Shown here piece by piece: positions 29,554-40,552 of a stretch of 64,000 nucleotides of DNA; position 1 is the first letter of the stretch, and the number at the start of each line of letters is the position of its first letter. The position numbers and the translations under genes are program-made. The stretch comes from Cloeon dipterum (taxonomy: Eukaryota; Arthropoda; Insecta; Ephemeroptera; Baetidae): positions 9,052,001 to 9,116,000 of the forward strand of contig NC_088786.1 in the NCBI RefSeq assembly GCF_949628265.1, given 5' to 3'. The notes below the pieces were generated by a model that was given only the letters and a program-made list of their open reading frames with translations, had not been told where the DNA came from and searched no databases.

Positions 29554-32500
29554 TCATCTGACGCACTGGCAAGAGTCGCGCATGTTCCGCTTCACCCAGT
29601 CCAAGTACCTGGACACTCGGGTGTACACACCCGGATACCCTGGCCGTCCACATCCTACTCCCCAGGACACGATTCCTGAAGACAAATACCAATTAGTGTT
29701 GGATCAGATAACTGCTTAATTGGGAAAGAATTACGCGTTTAGTATTTTCAACCATCTTTCCGTAGTTTATTGCTGTATTACATACAAAATATTTAAATGA
29801 GCGCAAACTGTGGAATTTCAGGTAATTTAAACAAAAGTCAAAATCGATTTTGCTCGATTAAAACAACCTTTTATTCTGAGATACCAACTAAATAATTTCA
29901 ACTGCCCAAATATTAAATAAAATGCAAATTAGAATTAGGAAAGCACTAATTATTAATAAGACAAGTAAGGTTAGAAAATAACTGAGCATAATTAATTAAA
30001 ACTTATTTGACATAAAAATAAAAACTATAATTTTGCTGTCATTTAATTAAAAATTACGTGCAATATCTGCATTAAGCAATCTTTTTTTACAAAATATTAA
30101 GCTAAAACGCGCAGATATCGGATTAATTTTACATTTAGCTAACAGACAGCACCGCCGTCATTTGAATCCAGTCCTGTTTTATGCACCACTGAGCGTGAAA
30201 AGATTAAATTTTAATTAATATAAATAACGAAAGAAACCATTCAAAGTCCTTATACTATATTATGATGACTTTTTTTTAAGTAATAACAAAAATTCGTCTT
30301 ATTTAGATTACTATATAGACAATAAAACTAGACCTGAAGTCAACGTGGAAGTGTCCAAAGCCTGCCAATAAACCATCACCATCGCACCGACAGTTAAATT
30401 AAAAGTCAAAAAGAATAGCTCACCTTGGACCTCGTATTTCGCTCCGTTTTGCACTAGCAATGGACCACCACTGTCTCCCTGTAGACGGTAATAATTAATA
30501 TAAAGCTTATCAGCTGGAACGCAGCAATTTTACCTGGCACGAGTCTTTGTTGGTGGAGCCAGCACAGAGCATGTAGGAGCTGATTCTTGTGGGCCGGTAC
30601 TGCATCTTGCGGCATTCGGTCAGTGATAGAATGGGCACCTCAACTTCCATCACGTGTGAGGGGATGCTTCCGCCCTCTGAAGTGCGGCCCCAGCCCACGA
30701 CTGTGCCAGTTTTTGCAGGCGGATCGGCAACTATATAAATATAAAAAGCATATGTCCAGCAGAAAAATCTAACAAATTTTTTAAAATTAAATAAATCATT
30801 TTCTTCTGTTTAAAAATATTTCAGTTTGAAACCAATAACATTTTAAGGCTTGATACATGTTAGTGGAAGATTGTCTCACGAGAAAATCATGTTTATTTTA
30901 TATTCAGCTTGTTTTTTTTAGCTCGAAATTAGCATTCAAATGAAAAATTGGAGGCTTCGTCAAGAAACACTTACTTTCCCTTCAACATTTAATATCAGCA
31001 TTTCACATAATAACGCAGTGCTCAATGTCTCTTTTGCCTCGTTTCTCTGCTTCATTTTTTGAGGACTCTCGCGATAACCCGTTATCAACCACATTGCCGA
31101 GAAAGTGTGTGTCGTACCTGAAGAGGGGAGGCAGACAGGTCGCACCTGTTTGCTGAAGGTGACGGGTCGGCGCAGCTTGAGGAGGGCAATGTCGTGGTTG
31201 TAGTTGGTGCCGTCGAAGTTCTTGTGCCTGATAATGGCGGAGACCGCACGCATCACGGCTGGAGCCTCAGAAGTGGAGAACTGGTCATGGTCGCCGAGCA
31301 CCACCTTGAACTTGGACCGCTTCAACCTGAGAAAGAAATCAAAATTTTTTGTATTATATTTTTAAAATGTGTAATTTGGGTTGATTTGGCTTGCCTTCTG
31401 ACGCAGTGGGCGGCGGTTAGGACGTAGTCCGAGTTCAGGAGCGAGCCGCCGCAGTGGTACTGGCCGTCGTAGACGAGTCTCGCCACCCAGGGATAGCGGT
31501 GGATTCCGGTGATCTGACCCCCGACTATCCGCGTTTCTTGATTGATCACTCCGCAATCTACAAATTAGGTTGAATTTTCTCATGACAGAGAGTAAAATCC
31601 AGGATTTAATTTTTTTTAAAGGATTTTTAAATGAAGCTTTTTTCCAAATTTACTCGCAAGAGAATTTATATATTTAATACTACAACAGCATGACATTTTT
31701 AAGATTATCAACAACAAAAATTATAAAAATTATTCTTTCATCTGCAATTTTAAAATTTTATGTAAGCCTTTAATTTAGTTTAATTTCGCTTTAGTTAACA
31801 GATATTTAGAATTTCAACATATATCCGAATGGTTAGAATTAATTAATTCTTTAGATCAATTCAAAATTTAGTTTTGATGAATATAATTAATTACATTTTT
31901 GGGTCACAGGTCAAATCAAAAGTGTCCTTTTCGCTTTGTGCCCTTTTTATCATTTTGTTTCCAAAACAAATACAGCAAAAGTAATGTTGCAATAGTTGAT
32001 CCAGTTAGTTATATATAGAATTCGAAATGACTTACTGCAAGTGCAGTTTCTAAACAAGTCAGTTTCCTCCTCCTCGTCATCATCGTCTTCGTCGACTACG
32101 GCGTTAGCGACCGAGGCAGCGTTGGTAAAAAGGCTCAAGAAGTCGTTGAAAAACAGTCTCCCTGACCTATTCACCTGAAATGGAAAATTGCAGCACGCGT
32201 TAGTCACCAAAATTGGTGCGTATATCTTTTTCTCTTTCGGTTTCTCAGCCTTACAAGCTCGAGACGAAATAATTATAGGAAGACTTAATTGTACGCACGC
32301 AGCAGTGCTAAAAAGTGTGCCCAACCAAAATTTCTCCTCGCAGGTTAAGGCGGATACGTCTCTTTAAAGGTTTTTCCTCTGCTAGTCGATGTAGGTTTGA
32401 ATAAAATTTCACTCTCTAATAACTTGTGCTTTCAACAAGCCGACGGCGCAAGCAGAGTTATGCATCATTTGGTATTGGTTACAATACACGAGGTTTTGCA

Positions 32501-33573
32501 AAATGACAACGAAAAATGCGGCCACAGAAACTGTATATTTTTCTTCTTCTCGTTTTATTTACGTTTTGCTTTGACGCGCTTCTCGCAAGTGTTTGCTTAT
32601 TTTCCACGCAAGATTTTGCGCTCAGTGGGCATGAAAACATTGAGGTCACTGCGGTGCGATTGGCATAATAAATAAACGAGAGGTTCGATAGCATTTCACT
32701 TTGAAAATCGTCATAAAACGAAACGAGAATGTGTGTACCCAAGCTATTCATTTACAGCAGGCAGAAAGAAAGAAAGAAACCTGACGGCTAATTTGCTGCG
32801 CATTGTTTTCTCCCTCGTAAATAATTTGATTTGATCTACTTTTGCGTTGATGATACGGTATGTGCTTTGGAGCGATGCAATTCCATTTATCATACTCACA
32901 ATCAAAAACGATGCACTCGAACAGGTGAACGCAATTATCTTCTAATTGCATCTGGTTAAATTAATGGGTACGAGATGATTTTAATCCACTCTCGTTGCAT
33001 TCGTGCATCGCCAGTGGCTAGATGGAAAGGCTAAATTTTATATTGAGTGCTCTCTCTCGAGAGAGAAAAATGCATGGTGATTACAATTTTATAGCACTTT
33101 AAACTCATAAAAGTGTTTTGGCTAAATTGTTTTACAATTTTTAAGGTGCTAAACTAATCTCAATTTTACACATAACTCTGGAATTTATGGTGACCATTTT
33201 AAATTTACAAAACTAATTAAATAGTATAAAATTAAAAACGCGTTAAATATTAATTAATGCAATTAAGATTTCAGTTTTCTGCCAAGCGTGAAATATAAAG
33301 GTGGTTTGATTTGATATATATTCTAACCAATATTTTTTAAATGTGAAAATTTACAATCTGCAGATATTTTTTCCTTTGCTACCGATATCCCATTCCTACC
33401 TTATTATCTTGTGACTTGACGGAGTGTCGGCCGGCGATGAAGAGCGATTTGTCGCCGCTCCGCCAGTTTTCATTGACTAGTCCAGTGAGCACCAAGTCCT
33501 GTTGCACCATAAACGTAAGCACAAACACAAGCACGCACAGGAGGCAAAAGGTGTTGCTCTGCTTTGGAGCCAT
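29554..33573 (-). CDS. Trypsin-like S1 serine protease A
   Basis: Seven exons on minus (33573-33400, 32174-32036, 31557-31395, 31326-31118, 30730-30534, 30478-30424, 29675-29554) give 352 residues. A signal-anchor-like hydrophobic stretch follows MAPKQSN. A pro-region with a strongly acidic run ([12 protein letters not shown]) leads to CTCNCG. Activation is expected after Arg114 before IVGG (mature residues 115-352). The TAAHC, HDIALL and GDSGGP motifs supply the triad. Asp in NKDSCQGDSGG corresponds to Asp189, so specificity should be for Arg/Lys. The chain ends DSCQCVR. The third intron (31327-31394, 68 bp) uses a GC donor, fixed by homology with the paralogs. The intron 32175-33399 is long and AT-rich. 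It probably acts in gut or haemolymph; tissue is unknown. Confidence 0.92.
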
Positions 33574-34351
33574 TTCTCGACGAATGCTGCCTCGTGGTGA
33601 GTTCCATGCATAAATAATAATTTCTACTTTCTTCTGGCAGCGCGCAGAGGAGGGAAGCAAACGGAGCCCAGGCGAGCGGAGTGCCGACTGACTGCGCGAA
33701 ACCAACTCTCACTCGCACTCTCAATATTCTTTCTCTCTCTCCTGATCTCTTCTTCTCTCCGCGTGCATCCAGCTCATTAGCATCAGCTGGCTGACCAATG
33801 AGGGGAGAATTTTATATGGGTCACAATATCATGTTGCAGATTTCCTCATTTGCCATCGCTAAGGTATTAATCATCCCTAATGATTTCCCGTTCGAGCAAT
33901 AAACGGATTAGCCGGCTTTCTCTGCTAATTCTCCGTGTTCTAGGAATTTTTCGACCGCGTAATCGGCGAATTTGGCTGTCACAGCCGCAGCAGCTGCGGT
34001 ACCGCGAGGCGAAATGCTCTCTGTCCTTGGCAGTAGAAAGCATTGACCTTGTTCCCTCATTATTACCTCGACCAAGAGCAGGCCTCGCGAGCTCACGCTT
34101 TATTGTTTCTCACATTCTCTGCGCGGTGCGAAATCACCCAGATCTGCAGCAGCCGTTTAAATAACGTGTGTCGTGTCTATAAAGCAGGACTGTGAAATCG
34201 AGTGGAAACAATTACGCAACCCGCCTGACAAAGCCGACCGCTCATCATGAGCTAATCAGAAATGCGTGTGCTTTGTGCCTCGATCGAAGGTAAAAGTGGG
34301 CCCGACAATGAGTGTGGTTACCAGACGCAAGTCGATTGTATTCTCATAATT
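33574..34351. other. Intergenic, upstream of protease A and 3' flank of protease B
   Basis: On minus, TATAAAA at 33810-33816 could be a TATA box for protease A, about 240 bp before its ATG. The stretch has CT-rich sequence near 33728-33765 but no exon. Confidence 0.4.
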
Positions 34352-34499
34352 GGCTGCTTGCCCAACAAACGCATTCAAAGGTGCAAATTTGCCTAAGCTG
34401 CGGCATTTCTCTTTCTTTGACACACACAGCTGGTGCGCGTGTGTGTTTGCAAATGATGTAGGACACAGCTCGATAGACAAAAATTCCCACTGCGTCGGC

Positions 34500-34505
34500 T
34501 TTATT
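34500..34505 (-). terminator. Polyadenylation signal of protease B
   Basis: TTTATT on plus reads AATAAA on minus, about 30 bp after the stop codon. The same signal occurs in block 2 at 40519. Confidence 0.6.
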
Positions 34506-34533
34506 TATTTCTTTCATTATTTTATTATTTCGT

Positions 34534-37500
34534 TCATGTACACATACAGGTGTTGGACATTTTAGACTTCAGCCAGCCCATGTACTGGGAAACTCTTGTG
34601 TAAATGCCAGGATAGCCTTCGCGGCCGCAGCCAATGCCCCAAGAAACGACGCCTGTGAAACGAGAGCAGATCGGAATCAATCTATTTTATGAATAGTAAT
34701 TCACGCGAGCTTACCGTGAACTTCGTGCTTCCCAGTCTGCGAGTTTTGCACGATAAGTGGGCCGCCGCTGTCACCCTAAAATCAAATCATGAAAGTTCAG
34801 TTCATGTCTATAGACATAATGTATTATATCCTCGAGATGCAATATTTAAAATAAGATTGTTTAATAGCACCAGTCTAGGTTATACTACATATTACAGCAA
34901 CTTTAAAACTTATCGTACGTTCCATTTTGGTAAAATTAATTTAAGCACCAGCTGATAGTTTGTCTGGATTGGCTGGACTTGAAATTTTATCAGATAAACA
35001 TATTTTTCAAAAGAAAAATAGGAATAACATATTAATTTCAAATTTGAATCAAATGCTTAAAATGGGTACACTGAAAAATTAGTTTTTTTAGACTTAAAAT
35101 GTTAGGTCATCCATTATATTCTTAAACCTTTTTAGAAACATGTGTGAACATTGCAATAAAAAAAGTCCAAAATAGACTAAATCCGAATTTTGAGTCAAAC
35201 CCAAACTGTAGATAAATGTTTGCTTTGATTTTAAATTTTGATTCCTTCTCAGGTTATTAATATTTTCGCTCTGGAAATATTTAAATCATTACAACCCTAG
35301 TTCCCCCCCCCCAACTTAACGAAAAACTCTACATGTATGTCTAGCAAAGTGATGCAAAAAATTTTATTTTATTTCAATTGAGGTTCCCCCCCCCCAAAAA
35401 AAATAAAATCATGCACCCAGAAGACATTTTGTTATGAACGAAAGCTGACGCTGCATAAATTTCAATTGAATATAATTTCACCTGGCAAGAGTCCTTATTG
35501 ACATCACCAGCGCACAGCATGTCATCAGTGATCCTGGAGGGCCTGAGCTTCATGCTCCTGCACTGCTGCTGCGACAAAATCGGGATCTCGACCTTCAGAA
35601 TCTTTCCGGAGCCCTTGCCCTTCTCGACCACCCTGCCCCATCCGGCGATCTGGCCGCTTCTCGCGGGTGGGTCTTTCATTGCTATGGACGTGACTCTTTG
35701 TTGACACTTTCTCCGGCGACGTGTGTTAATAATTGTCAATCACTTACCCGAGCCTGGCAAACACGCCGCCCTCACGCCGACGCTGAATTTGACGGGTTTG
35801 CTCAGCTTCAACAGAGCAATGTCGTTCGTGTAGTTGTCCCCGTTGTACCTTTCGTGGATGGTAACTGCTGACACCGCACTCATGAGGGTATGGATCGTTT
35901 CCCGGGTCGTTGTTTGGTCGTGGTCGCCAATCACAACTTGGACTTGCTCTTTCCTACGGCTGGATAGCGAATTCCAAATGAGTATAAGCGAGGCCGTTTC
36001 CTCAAAATTTGCTATTTGTTCTCCCTCAAAACAATTAACGATTAGATTTTAAACCTTTTTTGCTTAACTCTTTAAAATTTCCTTTTCGTTAAAACCATTT
36101 TAAGTGCATTAATTCAAGTTTGCTATGAAATCTTTCTAACTTTGGTAACATTCCATATTTGCTTTTGCCTCTCATAATTTTAACATTTCATTTCATGACA
36201 ATGAGACACGCATAGGTCAAAGCTTCATCCTTCGATTGGAACTTTTTACGTTAGCTTTTTTATACGTGTCAATAATTGTATGATATCATCACTTTCTCGT
36301 AGATTTAAAAAAAACACTAAAAATAAATTAAACTATGGAATGCATTATTTTGCGACAACGTGAAGGAAAAATTAGCATCAATTATTGATGTCGTCACAAT
36401 TTGCTTTTTGTATAGCTGCTTTCTTCGTTAATTTTTTAAATGGTAAGAGAATTCCTCCTTCCAGAAAATCAGATTTTTTATCAGTACTTTCCTGTGGTTT
36501 GATTTAAAATTAAAAAAACCAAAGCCCAAAATTTAATTTCAATTTTTCCTCAACGCCCATGTATTTTAGGCAAAGCTTACCTAACCACGCAGTGAGCAGC
36601 AGTCAGTACATATTCGTTGTTTATCAGAGCACCACCGCAAAAAGTGTGACCTTGCACTGCCATCCTAACAACCCACGGAAATTCGTGTAGCCGTGCTTCC
36701 TTCCCGCCGATGATGGGTTGCGGTCCCAGAGTATCTGCAGCCTTAAAAGCGTCGTGCTTCACACCGCATTCTGCAATTGAAGTTCAGTGAAATTTTATTT
36801 CTGCTTCCTTTTTTTACTGGTTAACGTACCGCAGGAACACTGCGGCTTTTTAACTGGAAAGATCGGCTTTGAGTCTGGCTTCGAGATCGGTTTCCAATTA
36901 TTGATGAGAATGGAATTTTGGTTTGGCCTGCTGTCCACTGACAGTGAGGTGAATGGTTTTTTGGTTGTTTTCTTGTTGAACCAGCTCGCCAAAAGTTGGG
37001 TGGGTTTTTTGGTGGCCGGCCGCAAGATCGGTTTTGATGTGACAATGCTGTTGTAGCTATAGTAGCGACCCGGAAAGGGCACGTTGTTTCTTGCGTGCCA
37101 ATCCCTTGAGTGGACCAATTGGTTGTCGGAACGCTCAGGTTGCTAGAGAAATAATTTTGAGTTAAATATTGACTCTAACAAGGAGGTTTGAAGAGCATGA
37201 TTTCGAGAACGCTATAGGTTTCTTATGCAAAAATATAATTTTGCATCAAGTAAAATTTAATAAATTAACATTAAAATATATTATTGATGGAAGCCCGAAA
37301 TGTTGGCGTTGTCAATTTTTCTGAATACAACTTTAGAATTTTTTAGTTTTTTTTAATGAATATTAACCTTCTAACTTATTTAAAAAAAATAAATAAAAAA
37401 TAAACCTTATTCGATTAATTGTATTATTATTTCACTTTTTTAATCAACAAATTATTATGTATCCATTCAGTTTTTAGTTTTGTTATTATATACCTTTTGT

Positions 37501-38184
37501 ATTTTATGATATTTAACATATAGGATTTTAATAATTTATTGTATAAAAAATTTCCAAACTTTAACTTTAGAATTCTTTCAGTGCAAAATAGTTGGTGATC
37601 TTTGTTATGCAACAACTTTTCAAATTTTGTATATCACTAGAAAATGTATTCATTCCATTTCAGACTCAAAATTATCAAAAAAGGCTACTTTAATTTTAAT
37701 TATCACCTTCCTCTTTCTTCTTGTTAATTAAATGTTTAAGAATTTCTATTTAGGAAAATATGAATAATATGAACATATTGAAAAATCCTCCACAGCTTTA
37801 AAAAAAACTGCTCAATATATGAATTTTTATGGTATTACACTGATTTCTAAACGCGTTATTTAAAAACAGTTCTGGACTATGAAAAGTATATGGTTAAAAC
37901 TTTAACGATCCCCTGACGTTTTAAAGCCCAAAAAACAGTCCCTATATAGTGAAGAAGTTTTGGAGTTTTTAATTCCCCTTTTTAAAATGTAAAAATGTGA
38001 AAAATCTAGAATTTAAAAAAAATGGTGAAAATTTTCATACCTCAATGCCATGATCTGTGATGATTCCAGGTTGATGGTCTTTAAAGTACCTAGTTCCAAT
38101 ACTGGATGGACTGAAAATTCTCAGTCCCGAGCTTAGGTTGAGGCAAGCGAAAAGAAAACCGTACTTAAATAGTGATAGATGCAT
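34534..38184 (-). CDS. Trypsin-like S1 serine protease B (duplicate copy 1)
   Basis: Seven exons on minus (38184-38041, 37142-36830, 36770-36581, 35959-35748, 35681-35482, 34775-34715, 34652-34534) give 412 residues. Exon 1 has a signal peptide ([15 protein letters not shown]). Exon 2 codes a 104-residue basic, Lys/Pro-rich pro-region ending QCSC, giving CSCECG with the next exon. The protease domain begins IIGG at residue 172, but the residue before it is Pro (GPQP), not Arg/Lys. TAAHC, NDIALL and GDSGGP are intact, and the Asp in NKDSCQ predicts trypsin-type specificity. The chain ends NTCMCT. The intact elbow suggests an active enzyme if it can be cleaved. Exon 5 could start at CCATAG or a few bases upstream; both keep frame. 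Confidence 0.92.
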
Positions 38185-38620
38185 TTTTATCAGCTCCTAA
38201 AGTGAAAATGCAAACAATTTTCCACGCGATGCCGCTTTTATTCTGTTAGCCACACTCTTCCCGGATTTCAAACCACAAATAAACAGTCACAGTTAGAGTT
38301 TAAAACAATATAATTTGTGCCACGTCACTTGACCACTCCAGGGAAATAACCCAGAGTGCCCTGAATAGATACAATGAAAACGTCTTATTCGCACTGTTTT
38401 AATGCAATCTGGGTCGCAATTTTCTGGAAAACCCCGGTGTAATTCAAAGAAAGAAACAACTCTAGTTTCGCATATAAAATTTTATTAAAATTTTTTAGTT
38501 ATAAATTAAATAATATCATTCTATGACTCTTTCAAAAACCAGTGCTGACATGCAGGAAGCGCCTATAACACATTAACACTATCGCTATAAGAATAAAATA
38601 ATTTTAATTTGTCCTCTGAC
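38185..38620. other. 5' flank of protease B, duplicated sequence
   Basis: This holds the presumed promoter. AATAAAAG-like sequence on minus near 38235 is conserved as AATAAATG in block 2 and may be a weak TATA element. No exon. Confidence 0.35.
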
Positions 38621-38725
38621 TTATTCCGTGGAGAAACACGAGTCGAGCGTGTTGCTCTTGATCCACCCTTGCGTACACACCGGGGTTCTTTGGTCTGGCA
38701 TATCCCTCACCCCAAGAAACCACAC
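38621..38725 (-). pseudogene. Orphan, decayed copy of the last exon of protease D
   Basis: This matches exon 7 of protease D (45162-45041) but is 105 bp instead of 122 bp because 17 bp are missing. The loss shifts the frame after GVYARV and removes the conserved NRYLTWIK part. GEGCARP has become GEGYARP, and the last Cys of the CFC end has become Ser. No other exon of that gene lies near it. It is a leftover of the segmental duplication and probably not functional. Confidence 0.9.
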
Positions 38726-38819
38726 CTGCGGAAAAGAAATTTAAAAAATTTTCAAGTAGAATACTGGTAAAAATATTAAATATAGGTCGTTATTTCCTGA
38801 ACACGTAATAAAAAAAAAA

Positions 38820-39023
38820 TCGGGTGTCGACCCAATTTCGGCGAGAAAGGTTCCCACGGGCTCTGATTCAAGATTAGTTCCGCGAAGATCGTCTGCTGCG
38901 AAAGACGTAAGCGGCGCGAAAGAGCCAGCCTGCTGAGTTATGTGCTCCTGGCAGCCGCGATCATTGATCGAGTCAAAATAACGTCACTCGGCCGTCTTTT
39001 TGCCTACGCAACACCACATCATC
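38820..39023. promoter_or_regulatory. Conserved GC-richer element, copy 1
   Basis: About 200 bp differ from 45234-45440 at only a handful of positions, while neighbouring intron sequence has drifted with indels. It contains the inverted repeat CGATCA-T-TGATCG and a GTGACGTT CRE-like word (minus strand). In block 2 the element lies in the last intron of protease D. Enhancer or non-coding RNA roles are possible; neither is proven. Confidence 0.4.
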
Positions 39024-39035
39024 GTTTAAATTTTA

Positions 39036-39527
39036 ATATATAATGAAGTGATAGGAAGCACAGATTTACCCATATCATTTTGGACAGTAAATCTTTTTTT
39101 ATTTCGGCGTTAGTGGTCCCTAAAATTGAACAATACTTAATTCTAGGCTTAGATTTTTGGCTTATAACTGGACTTATTCCTGACGTGAAGAAAAGGCACT
39201 ATTGGCATATTTTGTGTGCGGGTGAAAAATGCTACCAGCCAAAAGAAGCAGCAGTAGTCTTTTGTTATGAACCGGCAACAGTATTTTTTTCATTTTCTCA
39301 AATTGTCGCTGGTTTCATTTTCTTTTTCACCCAGAAATGTGAACTTTGTGTTGTATGAATTGACGAATCGGATAGCCGCAGCAAACCCTTGAACCCTCAT
39401 TTAATTAAATTCTGTACAAGAAATGAGTTGCGTTACCTTTTGCTTATTTAAGGTTAGAATTTTAATAAAAAGGCTGGCATCCTTTATTTCTAACGAAATA
39501 ATTTGAATAATGACATTTGGCCATCAC
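39036..39527. other. Spacer between duplication blocks
   Basis: No match to either block and no supported exon. The open frame 39080-39358 has no family resemblance. Confidence 0.55.
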
Positions 39528-39594
39528 AGGCTGCTTGCCCAACAATATATTCAAATGTGCTAATTTGCCTAAGCTGTGGCATTTCTCTTTCTTT

Positions 39595-40433
39595 TGTTTG
39601 CGCAAAGAGAAGGAAAAAGAATTCAAAGACTCGCTTAAATTCCAAAAAGTAGCTCCAAGACATTTCCTAGATGCTTCAGCTCGCTCCTCCTCTCTCCGCA
39701 AGTGGGTTCTCCAAATGCCAAAAAAAGAAATTCCAATAATTCCCCCAGAACAATAATTCCAAAAATGACAAGGGTGCAAAAATTCAGACCCGCAGACATT
39801 AACGAAATGAACTTTATTTAATGCTAATTCCGCGCTCACAAGAAAATTAGACATAATATTCCCAAGGATTTGCATTTAGCCGAAACTGCCTCCTAAAAAA
39901 TATCGCTGACCATAAACCCCAAGTCCGCTCTGCCACGCCAAATAACTCAGTGACGATCCCTAACTTGCTGCCGAAAACCCTTCCTAATGGTCCTCAGCGT
40001 GGCCCTGCGGCGGATGTCCTCGGCTAGCCTGCGCGCGCCCTCCAAAAAGAGACTCCTACCTTACCGAACGTGCAGAATGATCCTGGCCTGTCCTCACAGA
40101 ACGCAATATCAGTAACTAGTTAGGTCAAGACACTTGAACTCTTACTTGGTATGCACGCGGACCACGTTTCTCCTCTTTCCACCTTCTGACCGGGGTTTTA
40201 TACGGTCATCTCTCCTCCATGCGTCAGGCTCCTCCTCGTTCCCGGTCCAACTCCTTCTGGCGCTTAGTATCAGTCAGGAGGGTAGCTTTTCCTCCCTATG
40301 GTAAAACAAAGTTATGCCCCAATAACCTTCAAGCCCCCAGCAATGACATCCATCTAAAACTCCCTCTAATTTGGTGGCTCCTCTCTTCGCGGCGAGCTCC
40401 TCCTTCAAGCGCCCATGCCCTTGATCCTCACCA
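39595..40433 (-). mobile_element. Probable solo LTR inserted in duplication block 2
   Basis: Block 1 reads CTCTTTCTTTGACACAC without a break; block 2 is split at this point by 839 bp. The insert begins TG and ends CA and is flanked by CTTT on both sides, the pattern of an LTR with a 4-bp target duplication. Read on minus, it has TATAAAA (40196-40202) and then AATAAA (39813-39818) in the order expected for an LTR promoter and polyadenylation signal. It has no coding sequence. The LTR superfamily is not recognised. Confidence 0.62.
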
Positions 40434-40518
40434 CTTTGACACACACAGCTGGTGCGCGTGAGTGTTTGCAAATGATGTAGGACACAGGTCGATAGACAAA
40501 AATTCCCACTGCATCGAC

Positions 40519-40524
40519 TTTATT
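40519..40524 (-). terminator. Polyadenylation signal of protease C
   Basis: TTTATT on plus reads AATAAA on minus, 29 bp past the stop, as in protease B. Confidence 0.6.
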
Positions 40525-40552
40525 TATTTCTTTCATTATTTTATTATTTCGT

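Larger units (their letters stand above)
34352..39035. repeat. Tandem segmental duplication, block 1
   Basis: This block matches 39528-45455. It starts at GGCTGCTTGCCCAAC and ends near GCCTACGCAAC. It contains protease gene B, its upstream sequence, a decayed copy of the last exon of protease D, and a conserved GC-richer element. Exons are nearly identical to block 2; introns carry many substitutions and indels. Edges are estimated by eye. Confidence 0.88.

Noticed and set aside
33051-33066. 16-bp palindrome TCTCTCTC/GAGAGAGA in the protease A first intron
   Set aside because: Short simple-sequence palindrome; expected in CT-rich DNA and without other support.
35303-35402. Poly-C and poly-A runs in protease intron, different lengths in the two blocks
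   Set aside because: Ordinary homopolymer slippage; no sign of a functional element.
36787-37118. Plus-strand frames antisense to exon 2 of proteases B and C
   Set aside because: The minus strand has matching splice sites and the pro-region; the plus frames are shadows repeated in both blocks.
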